Source: an uncultured Bacteroidales bacterium (GTDB lineage Bacteria; Bacteroidota; Bacteroidia; Bacteroidales; Tenuifilaceae). From it: DNA of 37,097 nucleotides. Shown here in pieces: positions 25,630 to 33,842 of this stretch (its first letter is position 1; each line of letters begins with the position of its first letter). The notes beneath the pieces were generated by a model that made no database searches, was not told the DNA's origin, and saw only the letters and a list, made by a program, of their open reading frames with translations. The translations under genes were made by a program, and so were the position numbers. The stretch is taken from the NCBI GenBank assembly GCA_937915475.1, contig CALGIR010000100.1, positions 1 through 37,097 of the forward strand, in the 5' to 3' direction.

Positions 25630-26559
25630 ATGGAACAGATAATTGAACCCGTTGATAAATCCTTACTTGAAAAGGAACTCACTTCGGACAAGTTTATAAG
25701 AGAGACCAACAATGGTGGTAATCTGCTATATATTGTTACAGCCCACGACTCCCCAAATATAATGAGGGAAATTGGTCGCTTACGCGAACTGAGTTTCAGA
25801 AGTGCAGGTGGAGGGACAGGTAAAAGTATGGATATCGATAAGTACGACAGCTCTGAGAATCCTTACAAACAGCTAATTGTATGGGACCCAAAGGATAAGG
25901 AAATCCTTGGAGGATACAGATACCATTGTGTTGGTACAGGAGAAGAAATGCACCTCTCTACTACAACACTCTTTAATTTCTCCGATAAATTTAAGAAGGA
26001 TTATATCCCAAATATGATAGAGCTTGGCCGCTCATTCGTTCAGCCAAGATACCAATCGGCACAACGACGCGCAAAGGGACTTTATGCGCTCGATAATCTA
26101 TGGGACGGATTGGGTGCTTTGGTAATTTTGAACCCAGGTATAAAGTACTTCTTCGGCAAGGTTACTATGTATAAACAGTACAACCAGAGAGCTCGGGATC
26201 TTTTACTTTATTTTATGGAGAAGTATTTCACCGATAAAGAAAATTTAGTGACTCCCATAACCCCAATGAAAATTGAAATGAATAGGGAGGAAATGTCAAC
26301 AATTTTTACTGGTTCAAATTATAAGGAGGATTACAAAATTCTCTCTAAAGAAATTCGGAACCTTGGCGAGCATATACCTCCGCTTATCAACTCGTATATG
26401 AACATTAGCCCATCCATGAAAGTTTTTGGTACAGTAACTAATCATTATTTTGGAAACGTTGAAGAAACAGGCATAATGATTACTATTTCAGACATATACG
26501 AGAATAAGTTTGAACGGCATATCGTTTCGTTTATTAAACGAAAAATCACCCGAAAATAG
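25630..26559 (+). CDS. GNAT-fold N-acyltransferase, GlsB/OlsB-like
   Basis: The 309-residue protein resembles the OlsB/GlsB N-acyltransferases, which transfer a 3-hydroxyacyl group from acyl carrier protein to the amino group of an amino acid. Seen are GRLRELSFRSAGGGTGKSMD, YDSSENPYKQLIVWDP, ILGGYRYHCVGT, MIELGRSFVQPRYQ and KGLYALDNLWDGLGA, in the order known for this family. Together with the preceding PlsC-like gene it would provide both steps of glycine-lipid (or related amino-lipid) synthesis in the inner leaflet of the membrane. It has its own promoter and ends at a strong terminator. Confidence 0.86.
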   Translation: MEQIIEPVDKSLLEKELTSDKFIRETNNGGNLLYIVTAHDSPNIMREIGRLRELSFRSAGGGTGKSMDIDKYDSSENPYKQLIVWDPKDKEILGGYRYHCVGTGEEMHLSTTTLFNFSDKFKKDYIPNMIELGRSFVQPRYQSAQRRAKGLYALDNLWDGLGALVILNPGIKYFFGKVTMYKQYNQRARDLLLYFMEKYFTDKENLVTPITPMKIEMNREEMSTIFTGSNYKEDYKILSKEIRNLGEHIPPLINSYMNISPSMKVFGTVTNHYFGNVEETGIMITISDIYENKFERHIVSFIKRKITRK

Positions 26560-26567
26560 GTCCATAA

Positions 26568-26595
26568 AAAAACTGGCTTTGCAAGGCCAGTTTTT
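26568..26595. terminator. Bidirectional terminator between convergent genes
   Basis: AAAAACTGGC and GCCAGTTTTT form a 10-bp stem around an 8-base loop, with T-rich sequence (TTTTTCTTTTTC) after it on the plus strand and an A-run before it that gives U-rich RNA on the minus strand. It serves the GNAT gene (stop 26559) and the small exported-protein gene (stop 26613). Confidence 0.85.
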
Positions 26596-26612
26596 CTTTT
26601 TCTTGTTTACGC

Positions 26613-27098
26613 CTACTCGTCGTCAAATTCCTTTTCAAAAGTTTTTTTGAAGTTATCCATATCTCCATCAATACGCTGATAACTTTCGCACTGCGACGCC
26701 TCTTTATTGTTATACTCCTGCAGTTGCTTAAGGTACTTAAGCAAAGTGGCGGAACGCAATACTCCTGAATTCCGAGAGGTCGATACAGTATTGGTATACT
26801 GCTGAAGGTATTCGCATGCTTTTGAAAAGTTGGGCGACTTATAAAAGTAAATATCGATAAGTTTAATAAGCGACTCCAACCTAATCTCAAGATGCTTTCT
26901 CGACTCTAATGATGCAGGGATAGTACTAACAACAATATCAAACTTTTGGGCGGCTTCGGTATAATTAGCCTTACTATAATCGCGTAATGCGATATTGTAA
27001 CTTAAATCGGCGGCTCTAAGGGCTCTTCTATCCTGCGAGAGCAGATATGTAGGCACAAGAAATGTGCTCAGCATAAGGATTAGTGCAAACTGCTTCAT
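26613..27098 (-). CDS. Small exported helical protein, function unknown
   Basis: The 161-residue protein has a signal peptide (about 1-21, ending YLLSQ) and is otherwise helical, with a TPR-like stretch ALRDYSKANYTEAAQKFDIV and a second helical region ACEYLQQYTNTVSTS. The C terminus is acidic (FEKEFDDE). I recognise no family, and no catalytic residues stand out. It is most probably periplasmic. It follows the PurF-like gene by 76 bp on the same strand and shares the terminator at 26568-26595 with the convergent acyltransferase gene. Confidence 0.72.
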   Translation of the reverse strand: MKQFALILMLSTFLVPTYLLSQDRRALRAADLSYNIALRDYSKANYTEAAQKFDIVVSTIPASLESRKHLEIRLESLIKLIDIYFYKSPNFSKACEYLQQYTNTVSTSRNSGVLRSATLLKYLKQLQEYNNKEASQCESYQRIDGDMDNFKKTFEKEFDDE

Positions 27099-27174
27099 GG
27101 CTTTAATGATTTTGGTTTATAATCAATATTAGGCTGATTGTGTTACAAGTTCAATGCCAAAAGCTACTTTTAAA

Positions 27175-29073
27175 CTAGTAAGCCCTTTGGTTACGCCCTT
27201 CAATAAAGTTGATAAAAGAGTTATTTACCACCTTGTTCCCACCAGGAGTCGGATAATTACCCGTAAAATACCAATCGCCTGTATCATTTGGGCAAGCATC
27301 ATGAAGGTTTTCAATTGTCTGAAAAACAATCTTCACCTTAGCTTTCATTTCCTTAGGCGTAAGTAGTTGGGCTATCTTATCGGAAATTTGACTGGGGGTG
27401 AACGGACGATAAATGCCCTTTACGTAGTTCACAATCTCCTCTTTAGGTAAATATTGTTGTGCCTTACATTGCTTATACACATTGTTAATTATGCTCTCCT
27501 GCTCAGTTTCCTTAAGTAGTTCAATGGTTGCGCGAAACGCTATAAAATCACCAAGTTTAGCCATATCAATTCCGTAGCAATCGGGGTAACGAATCTGTGG
27601 TGACGACGAAACCACAACAACCATTTTAGGACCAAGTCTATCGAGAATACGAAGGATACTTTCCTTCAGCGTAGTGCCTCTAACAATTGAATCATCGATG
27701 ATTACAAGGTTGTCGACTCCTTCGCGTAAGGTTCCATATGTTACATCATAAACATGACCCACTAAATCGTCACGATCAGAATCTTGGCTGATAAAAGTTC
27801 TTAATTTTACATCTTTTACAGCTATTTTCTCAACCCTAGGCCGCGAGGCAATAATTGTTTCAATATCCGACTCGGACAGAGCCCCATTACCCTCTTTTAT
27901 TAACCTTGACTTCTCCTTAAGCATGTGGTCTTCAACGCCCTTCACCATTCCATAAAAAGCCGTTTCGGCTGTATTTGGAATAAATGAAAAAACGGTATTC
28001 TCCAAATCGTTGTCAATATTCTCCAGAATAACAGGCGTTAGTAACTCGCCCAATTTAATGCGCTCACGATATATGTCCCTGTCGGTTCCCCGCGAAAAAT
28101 AGATACGCTCAAACGAGCACGAACGTCGCTGCTGAGGCACCCTAATCTCATCCATGGTAACCTCACCAGAGCGTTTTACAATAAGTGCATAGCCAGGCTT
28201 AACCTCTTTAACATCAGAGGTTGGTACATTCATGACAGTCTGAATAACAGGTCGCTCCGATGCTACCACAACAATCTCATCATTTGCGTAGTAAAATGCA
28301 GGGCGAATGCCCCATGGGTCGCGGCAAACAAATGCATCCCCATGGCCTACTAATCCAGCAAGGGCATATCCTCCGTCAAAATCTCTTGTGGCCTCTTGTA
28401 GTACTTTTTTTACGCTTATACTACTAGCTATCAAATCACTAATCTCTTTATTGGAGTATCCCTCATTTTTATACTGTCTGAAAAGTTGTTGATTCTCTTC
28501 ATCTACAAAATGCCCTAGTTTTTCAATTACGGTTACGGTATCGGAATAATCTTTAGGGTGCTGACCCAAATCGATAAGTTTTTGAAAAAGTTCATCAACA
28601 TTAGTCATGTTAAAATTGCCAGCCAAAGCAAGTGTACGTGATTTCCAGTTGTTCTCGCGAAGAACAGGATGAACATAATCTATTGAATTGTTGCCAAATG
28701 TTCCATAGCGCAGGTGTCCTAAATAGAGGTCGGCTGCAAAAGGAATATTTTGCTTTGCCCACAAAGGATCGTTGAGCAAATCTGGTTTGCTAGACCATTT
28801 ATTTAGCCCTTGGTGGATTGTATCAAAAATATCGAGTATGGAAGATGACGAGTTGCTTCTTACCCTATCGATATATCGATACCCTGGCTTTAGATCGAAC
28901 TTAAAACTTGCTACCCCAGCGCCATCCTGCCCACGATTATGCTGTTTTTCCATTAGCAGATAAAGCTTATTAAGGCCGTAAGCCCACGTTCCATACTTCA
29001 GCTGAAAATGTTCCAACGGTTTTAACAACCGGATTAGCGCAATTCCACACTCGTGCTTAATTAATTCTGACAT
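27175..29073 (-). CDS. PurF-like class II glutamine amidotransferase/phosphoribosyltransferase
   Basis: The 632-residue protein has an N-terminal Ntn glutaminase domain with HECGIA (Cys9 as nucleophile once a short propeptide is removed), QHNRGQDGAG, YLGHLRYGTFG and DPWGIRPAFYY, and a C-terminal type I phosphoribosyltransferase domain with the PRPP loop VIIDDSIVRGTTL (about 454-466). This is the layout of amidophosphoribosyltransferase, the first step of purine synthesis. It is over 100 residues longer than ordinary PurF (about 470-510), with extra helical sequence between glutaminase motifs. Bacteroidota often carry such a long form besides a normal PurF; whether this one makes phosphoribosylamine is not certain. 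Confidence 0.85.
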   Translation of the reverse strand: MSELIKHECGIALIRLLKPLEHFQLKYGTWAYGLNKLYLLMEKQHNRGQDGAGVASFKFDLKPGYRYIDRVRSNSSSSILDIFDTIHQGLNKWSSKPDLLNDPLWAKQNIPFAADLYLGHLRYGTFGNNSIDYVHPVLRENNWKSRTLALAGNFNMTNVDELFQKLIDLGQHPKDYSDTVTVIEKLGHFVDEENQQLFRQYKNEGYSNKEISDLIASSISVKKVLQEATRDFDGGYALAGLVGHGDAFVCRDPWGIRPAFYYANDEIVVVASERPVIQTVMNVPTSDVKEVKPGYALIVKRSGEVTMDEIRVPQQRRSCSFERIYFSRGTDRDIYRERIKLGELLTPVILENIDNDLENTVFSFIPNTAETAFYGMVKGVEDHMLKEKSRLIKEGNGALSESDIETIIASRPRVEKIAVKDVKLRTFISQDSDRDDLVGHVYDVTYGTLREGVDNLVIIDDSIVRGTTLKESILRILDRLGPKMVVVVSSSPQIRYPDCYGIDMAKLGDFIAFRATIELLKETEQESIINNVYKQCKAQQYLPKEEIVNYVKGIYRPFTPSQISDKIAQLLTPKEMKAKVKIVFQTIENLHDACPNDTGDWYFTGNYPTPGGNKVVNNSFINFIEGRNQRAY

Positions 29074-29106
29074 ATTATTTCTTTAAAAAAAAGATGCTAT
29101 GGCTAT

Positions 29107-29136
29107 AAAAAAATAGGCAGCCGTGGTATGCTGCCT
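29107..29136 (-). terminator. Terminator after the SPOR gene
   Basis: AGGCAGC and GCTGCCT pair over an 8-base loop (29115-29136). On the minus strand the stem is followed by UAUUUUUUUAU, a clear U-run. It lies 110 bases past the SPOR stop codon and just upstream of the PurF-like gene, separating the two transcripts. Confidence 0.82.
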
Positions 29137-29246
29137 GAGAATGTTTACTTGTATAAATACTACTATATTTAAAGTTTCTATTACTATCGGAGTCTTTGCA
29201 CTGTGTGAATTGCTTTAAACTGATCATGCTCTCTTCGATTATCTAA

Positions 29247-29717
29247 TCAGTCTAATGATGGAAAGTTTATCCACTCGCCAACAATAAACGCTTTGGGATA
29301 TTTTCGTGAAAGACGCTTTAACTGCTTAAGGGCTTCATCGCGCGAACGAAAATCGCCAACAGAAACCTTATAGTATGGGCTTTGAAAAGTTCGATAAACG
29401 GTTATGCCAGGACATTCCTCCATGAACGTATCCATTACCTCAAGTGATTCGGCACGAGAGTGCTGACCCAAATCGAAATAAATTCTTATCCTAAAACCCT
29501 GCATGCCTGGCCTTGAAGCATTCTGAACGTAGTATGCATTAAGCAGATTAGCAATATCAGAATCTTGGTTGATTGTAATGCTCCCCCTTTCAGGGTGAAA
29601 CTGTTCAAGTTCCTTGATTAATCCTACAGGCTTCTGTGCATGAGCATTAAGCGCAAATGATGCCCAGAGCAAGAGTGCCGCTGCGTAACGAAATGCTTTA
29701 AAATGGGTCAATAACAT
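29247..29717 (-). CDS. SPOR-domain protein, exported
   Basis: From the ATG at 29717 the protein is 156 residues with a signal peptide ending NAHAQ. Residues about 75-150 fit a SPOR domain, an alpha/beta module that binds glycan strands lacking stem peptides at division sites: FRIRIYFDLGQHSRAES, YRTFQSPYYKVSVGDFRS and AFIVGEWINFP give the expected strand-helix order. The role is therefore probably in septal cell-wall remodelling in the periplasm. The frame is open up to 29765, but a -7 promoter element lies at 29743-29736, so the upstream codons would be outside the transcript. Confidence 0.85.
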   Translation of the reverse strand: MLLTHFKAFRYAAALLLWASFALNAHAQKPVGLIKELEQFHPERGSITINQDSDIANLLNAYYVQNASRPGMQGFRIRIYFDLGQHSRAESLEVMDTFMEECPGITVYRTFQSPYYKVSVGDFRSRDEALKQLKRLSRKYPKAFIVGEWINFPSLD

Positions 29718-29735
29718 GGATTTTTGCTTAGGGTG

Positions 29736-29743
29736 CAAAGGTA
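29736..29743 (-). promoter_or_regulatory. -7 promoter element of the SPOR gene
   Basis: TACCTTTG followed by CA on the minus strand is an exact -7 match, 18 bases before the chosen ATG. No TTG lies at the usual -33 distance. The leader would be about 10 bases, close to leaderless. Confidence 0.55.
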
Positions 29744-29790
29744 TAAAAAAGTTTTGGTAATGCATTTACATCGAGCAAACATGATTGAAA

Positions 29791-30270
29791 CTATAGCGAT
29801 GCAGCTATATTCCGGAAAGGCTGCCTAACAACCCTAAAGGTTTTCCGAACAGGGAACGATTTTCCTGTAATTTTACCCTCTACTTCAATCCTATCGAGTA
29901 AAGATTCTACGCTACCCGACGAAACTAGCCTAAAGGCATCGGCAATAGTACGCAGCTTAATCTCAACGGGCACAACATAGGTTCCCCTAGAACAAGGAAT
30001 AAGCTTTATTGGCTCTGTTATACGAAACTCGCCCAACTCTCTACCGTTTAACCATGCATTAAACTCAATACCAGTAACAGAAATTTTACGGGTATTGGGG
30101 TTATCAATCTCAACTTCGAGGCTAAGCAAAACTACATTTTGCTGCAAACCCCTAAACTGAACGTGGCTAACCCCCTTCACAAAAATATCGTTGTATCTAC
30201 CACAACCTGAAACAACCACAAGAATAAGCCCGAAGACTAAACCCTTTAACAAACTCTTAATTATTCGCAT
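29791..30270 (-). CDS. LEA type 2-like lipoprotein
   Basis: The 159-residue protein has a lipobox VVSGC (Cys23). The mature part reads as a single beta-sandwich domain with VQFRGLQQNVVLLSLEVEID, NPNTRKISVTGIEFNAWLNG, and IKLIPCSRGTYVVPVEIKLR, which is the LEA2/water-stress domain pattern with its usual NPN turn after the second strand. Such proteins in Bacteroidota are envelope lipoproteins of unknown role. It lies between yebC (65 bp) and the SPOR gene (73 bp), all on the minus strand. Confidence 0.82.
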   Translation of the reverse strand: MRIIKSLLKGLVFGLILVVVSGCGRYNDIFVKGVSHVQFRGLQQNVVLLSLEVEIDNPNTRKISVTGIEFNAWLNGRELGEFRITEPIKLIPCSRGTYVVPVEIKLRTIADAFRLVSSGSVESLLDRIEVEGKITGKSFPVRKTFRVVRQPFRNIAASL

Positions 30271-30335
30271 TCACGCTATTTTCTTTAGTTTAGATAGCAT
30301 AGGCTATGCAATTAACATGCCTATAAAAACTGGTA

Positions 30336-31091
30336 CTAATCAGCCTCCTCAAGAGCTTTTAGAAGTTCATCCGTCATCTCTATATTATGGTAAACGTTTT
30401 GTACATCATCGTTATCCTCAAACTCATCTATTAGCCTAAGCACCTTTTGAGCCGCTTCGGGTTCCAGTACTTTATAATCATTGGGGATACGCTGTAAACT
30501 GGCATTCTCAACTTCAATATTCATCTCATCGAGTTTTTTCTGCATAGCTCCAAATTCTGTCATTGGGCAATATATCACATAAGTCTCTTCTTCCTCCTCA
30601 ATCTCCTCTGCACCAACATCAATTAGTTCAAGTTCGAGTTCATCTAACTCAATATTTACCATCTCTTTAAGAATAGTAAAAACTCCCTTGCGGTCGAACA
30701 AAAAGCTAAGCGAACCATTGGTGCCAAGACTTCCGCCACGCTTGGTGAAAAGTGCGCGAATAGCGCCTACAGTACGATTATTGTTGTCGGTGAGGCACTC
30801 AACAAATATTGGGACGCCCTCTGGACCATAACCCTCAAAAGTCATCTCTTGTAAATCTTCATCACCCTTTTCAGCTTTGTTAATGGCTCTTTGGATATTG
30901 TCCTTTGGCATATTAACGCCTTTGGCGTTATTTATGGCCATGCGTAATCTAGCATTCCCCTCAGGATCTGAACCTCCCTCTTTTATCGAAACAATAATCT
31001 CTTTAACAATCCTACTGAACATTTTAGACCGTTTTGCATCTAACGCTCCCTTTTTCCGTTTAATGGTTGACCATTTACTGTGACCTGCCAT
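30336..31091 (-). CDS. YebC/PmpR family protein
   Basis: The 251-residue protein begins MAGHSKWSTIKRKKGALDAK, the family hallmark, followed by RSKMFSRIVKEI, NARLRMAINNAKGVNMPKDN and GYGPEGVPIFVECLTDNNNR. YebC proteins have been described as transcription factors and, more recently, as translation factors that help ribosomes through proline stretches; which applies here cannot be seen. Length is typical. Residues about 155-170 include an acidic run (EEIEEEEE). It is divergent from miaB across a 414-bp gap. Confidence 0.95.
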   Translation of the reverse strand: MAGHSKWSTIKRKKGALDAKRSKMFSRIVKEIIVSIKEGGSDPEGNARLRMAINNAKGVNMPKDNIQRAINKAEKGDEDLQEMTFEGYGPEGVPIFVECLTDNNNRTVGAIRALFTKRGGSLGTNGSLSFLFDRKGVFTILKEMVNIELDELELELIDVGAEEIEEEEETYVIYCPMTEFGAMQKKLDEMNIEVENASLQRIPNDYKVLEPEAAQKVLRLIDEFEDNDDVQNVYHNIEMTDELLKALEEAD

Positions 31092-31505
31092 AGCAATATC
31101 GTTTAGTGTTTTTCGTAAATCGAATTATATTAGAACTGTAAAAATAGCCAGAAAATTCTTTATTCCAATACATCCGAAAGATCTCATATAACCCAAACAA
31201 CAGAGACTCCTTTGATTATGAAGGATAGCTAAAATACTATGCTCTGTTAAAAAATGACGAATAGACCTTATATTAATATTTTATTATTTAAGAGGAAATA
31301 TAAAAAGCGAATTGTGTTTTAAGTTCTTTTACTTCGCTCATATCCTGTACATAATCGGAACGGATATATCGACCTTTTTTAAAAAAGCCCTGATTTGATG
31401 CTAAACACCTCAAAAATCAGGTCATCATTACGATTATACATCCAAAAAAACAGAAGCAATAAAGATTAAAATAAATTTCAGTTACCTTTGCAAAAACTTT
31501 ACTGA
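31092..31505. other. 414-bp non-coding gap between yebC and miaB with several inverted repeats
   Basis: I find no gene here. The part at 31340-31421 carries three self-complementary segments: ATATCC/GGATAT (31340-31345 and 31362-31367), the exact palindrome CTTTTTTAAAAAAG (31374-31387), and CCTGATTT/AAATCAGG (31389-31396 and 31414-31421). The miaB -7 element is at 31483. The rest is AT-rich and featureless to my reading. Confidence 0.5.
31483..31490 (+). promoter_or_regulatory. -7 promoter element of miaB
   Basis: TACCTTTG followed by CA, identical over ten bases with the element before the PlsC-like gene at 24711. The miaB ATG lies 15 bases later. No good TTG is seen 17-23 bases upstream. 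Confidence 0.6.
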
Positions 31506-32900
31506 ATGAACGAGCATTTGAATACAAATATATATACAAACCTTGGTAAGCAAGAAGATTTGGAAGGGATGGTTTATATTGAAACCTACGGCTGCCAAAT
31601 GAACTTTAGCGATAGCGAGGTTGTTGCATCCATTCTGCAAGCAAATGGCTACGGCATTACCAATAACATGGATGATGCAGATATAATTTTAGTTAACACG
31701 TGTTCCATTCGCGAGAATGCTGAGAATAGGATTTGGGGGAGACTAGATATTTTTAGGTTGCAAAAAAAGAAGAAACCATCAATCCTAATTGGCGTGATTG
31801 GCTGCATGGCCGAAAGGCTAAAAGAAAAACTTTTAGAGGACAAAAAACTTGTTGACCTTGTGGTAGGTCCCGATGCTTACCGTGAACTACCCGTTTTGCT
31901 AAGAGCAGCTGGGGAGGGGCAAAAAGGCATAAACGTTTTGTTATCAAGAGAAGAGACCTATGCCGATATTAGCCCCGTTCGACTGGATAAAAATGGTGTT
32001 TCGGCATTTGTTTCCATTATGCGCGGATGCAACAACATGTGCACGTACTGCGTAGTTCCGTATGTTAGAGGTGCAGAGCGCAGCCGAAATCCCGAGACCA
32101 TAATCCGCGAGGTACATGAACTAATTGAAGGTGGCTACCGAGAGGTAACGTTATTGGGCCAAAATGTTGATAGTTATAATTGGAAGAACGATAAAGGCGA
32201 ACGCACCAGTTTTGCTGAACTACTAGAACTGGTTGCAAAAATTGACACCAAGTTGAGAGTTCGCTTCTCAACATCACATCCAAAAGATTTGTCAGATGAG
32301 GTACTATACACTATGGCTATGTACGAAAATATCTGCAGCCACATTCATCTTCCTGTACAATCGGGCTCAAGCAGAATTCTTGAGCTTATGAACAGAGGCT
32401 ACTCCAGAGAATACTATATGAGCAGAGTAGAGGCCATTAGGAGAATTTTACCCGACGCATCTATTACAACCGATATTATTACAGGCTTTTGCACCGAAAC
32501 AGAGGTTGATCACGACCAAACGCTAACGCTAATGCAGTGGGTTGGATACGATTATGCCTACATGTATAAGTACTCAGAGCGCCCTAACACCAAAGCGGCC
32601 CGAAAGCTAATAGATGATGTTGATGAAGAGATAAAAACACGCAGATTAACAGAAATAATTGAGTTGCAGCAGGGCAAACTATCCGAGATGAGCAAAAATG
32701 CTGATATCGGACGCAGTTTTGAAGTGCTAGTGGAGGGCGTTTCAAAAAAATCTACTGAGCATCTCTATGGCAGAACATCGCAGAATAAGGTTGTTGTGTT
32801 CCCAAAACAGGACGCTAAGATAGGTGATTATGTGTACGCAGAAATTATAGACGCGACCTCTGCAACCTTAATAGGCAAAATTGTGAGTGAGTACAAATAG
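31506..32900 (+). CDS. miaB: MiaB, tRNA-i6A37 methylthiotransferase
   Basis: MiaB is a radical-SAM enzyme that adds a methylthio group to isopentenyl-adenosine 37 of tRNAs reading UNN codons. The 464 residues have the N-terminal UPF0004 domain with its cluster cysteines (ETYGCQMNFSDSE with Cys30, VNTCSIRENAE, GVIGCMAERL), the radical-SAM motif RGCNNMCTYC (Cys175, Cys179, Cys182), VTLLGQNVDSY, HLPVQSGSSRIL and ITTDIITGFCTET, and a C-terminal TRAM domain from about residue 398. The pattern fits MiaB rather than RimO or MtaB. It has its own promoter and is flanked by non-coding gaps. Confidence 0.96.
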   Translation: MNEHLNTNIYTNLGKQEDLEGMVYIETYGCQMNFSDSEVVASILQANGYGITNNMDDADIILVNTCSIRENAENRIWGRLDIFRLQKKKKPSILIGVIGCMAERLKEKLLEDKKLVDLVVGPDAYRELPVLLRAAGEGQKGINVLLSREETYADISPVRLDKNGVSAFVSIMRGCNNMCTYCVVPYVRGAERSRNPETIIREVHELIEGGYREVTLLGQNVDSYNWKNDKGERTSFAELLELVAKIDTKLRVRFSTSHPKDLSDEVLYTMAMYENICSHIHLPVQSGSSRILELMNRGYSREYYMSRVEAIRRILPDASITTDIITGFCTETEVDHDQTLTLMQWVGYDYAYMYKYSERPNTKAARKLIDDVDEEIKTRRLTEIIELQQGKLSEMSKNADIGRSFEVLVEGVSKKSTEHLYGRTSQNKVVVFPKQDAKIGDYVYAEIIDATSATLIGKIVSEYK

Positions 32901-33177
32901 GTATAACGATTAGCAACTAGTAATCTATACGGTTAATACTTTATTTTACTCTATATAGCGCAAAATCTATCCGCTGTTGCTTAAGAATAGAATTGTTGAT
33001 TTTAAACTCAGGGCTCCACCAACATAATCATTCCTGCCCGTGGAAAGTTAAACTAATAAACCGTTATACTATTGACAGAATTATTTATCAAACTTCAACA
33101 GTTGTTGATGCAAGTTATAGGCTTGCAAGCTGAACATCACCATCCAAATCTCTCCTAACGTGTTAGCAATTCTGCAT
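32901..33177. other. 277-bp gap between miaB and the STM3941-like gene
   Basis: No coding sequence or clear terminator is visible. A short inverted repeat TGCAAG/CTTGCA (33109-33114 and 33122-33127) and the palindrome GCTTGCAAGC (33121-33130) lie past the end of the minus-strand gene but lack a U-run. CTAAC-GT-GTTAG is present at about 33156-33167. Confidence 0.4.
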
Positions 33178-33711
33178 TTATTCTTTTTGTTCTATTAACT
33201 TATCTCTTATCAGTCTTTCTAAATCCTCAAAATTACATTTCAATGTATTGGAAATTATTGTTAATGGAGTTCCACACATTTTTATATTCCCTTTCATCAA
33301 CTTTCGTTTAAATCCATTAACTCTGTCTAAATATTTATCTGGATTAGAAGTAAAGATGAGAAGGGATTTAGTCGTCAAAACTTGCTTGGTTTTAATTCCA
33401 GTTATATCAGCCCAATTTATAAGTCCAACACTAATGGCATTTGTATTATCTGTAATTCCATTTTCATCAATTATCAGTCCAGGTGTTTTATCTAATAACT
33501 TTTTAAGCTGAAATATACCTGTCGCACCAAAAAATAGCACTGCTATAACTCCAATAACTCTTATAATCAATGTACTGCTCAAAACTGGATGAGTAAATCT
33601 GTCTGGTAGCAAAAGGAGCAGCAATCCTAATACCACAAAAACTATTGCTCCAAACAATAATAGCAAAACCTTCTTCTTGCTTAGCGGTATCTCAACCTTT
33701 TCCGTATTCAT
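33178..33711 (-). CDS. STM3941-like membrane protein, function unknown
   Basis: The 177-residue protein starts with a short polar stretch containing EIPLSKKK, then two membrane helices (about residues 14-36 and 46-68), then a cytoplasmic domain beginning PGLIIDENGITDNTNA and continuing GLINWADITGIKT. This combination of IPLSKxK, two helices and the DENGI strand matches what I recall as the STM3941 family, for which no function is known; the C-terminal domain looks PH-like. It stands alone between two non-coding gaps, unlike the packed genes around it, so it may be a later insertion. Confidence 0.85.
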   Translation of the reverse strand: MNTEKVEIPLSKKKVLLLLFGAIVFVVLGLLLLLLPDRFTHPVLSSTLIIRVIGVIAVLFFGATGIFQLKKLLDKTPGLIIDENGITDNTNAISVGLINWADITGIKTKQVLTTKSLLIFTSNPDKYLDRVNGFKRKLMKGNIKMCGTPLTIISNTLKCNFEDLERLIRDKLIEQKE

Positions 33712-33776
33712 ATTATTCTTTCGTTAATAGTATATATTGTTTTTTTGTTCAGACTGCTAACTAGTGGCTAATAATA

Positions 33777-33809
33777 AAAAAGGTCTCACTTTTAGCATGG
33801 GACCTTTTT
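33777..33809 (-). terminator. Terminator after the coiled-coil/winged-helix gene
   Basis: AAAAAGGTCTC (33777-33787) pairs with GGGACCTTTTT (33799-33809), an 11-bp stem with one G-U pair and an 11-base loop. On the minus strand the RNA continues UUUUUAUUAUU. It lies 33 bases past the stop at 33843 and insulates the STM3941-like gene downstream. Confidence 0.82.
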
Positions 33810-33842
33810 ATGTTTTTATGCATAAAGAACAATTTATTTAAA

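Noticed and set aside
29267..29275. TTATCCACT, one base from a DnaA box
   Set aside because: A single site inside SPOR codons, with no cluster, AT-rich unwinding region or replication gene nearby.
30297..30309. GCATAG-G-CTATGC inverted repeat between yebC and the LEA2-like gene
   Set aside because: The one-base centre leaves only about four stable pairs as a hairpin, and no U-run follows; too weak for a terminator.
33156..33167. CTAAC-GT-GTTAG near the end of the STM3941-like gene, considered as part of an integron-like attC site
   Set aside because: No second pair of core sites or cassette structure could be recognised around it, and no integrase is in the window.
32915..33765. AACTAGT at 32915-32921 and 33759-33765 as possible target-site duplication around the STM3941-like gene
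   Set aside because: Only seven bases match and no terminal inverted repeats, transposase or integrase are present; chance is enough.
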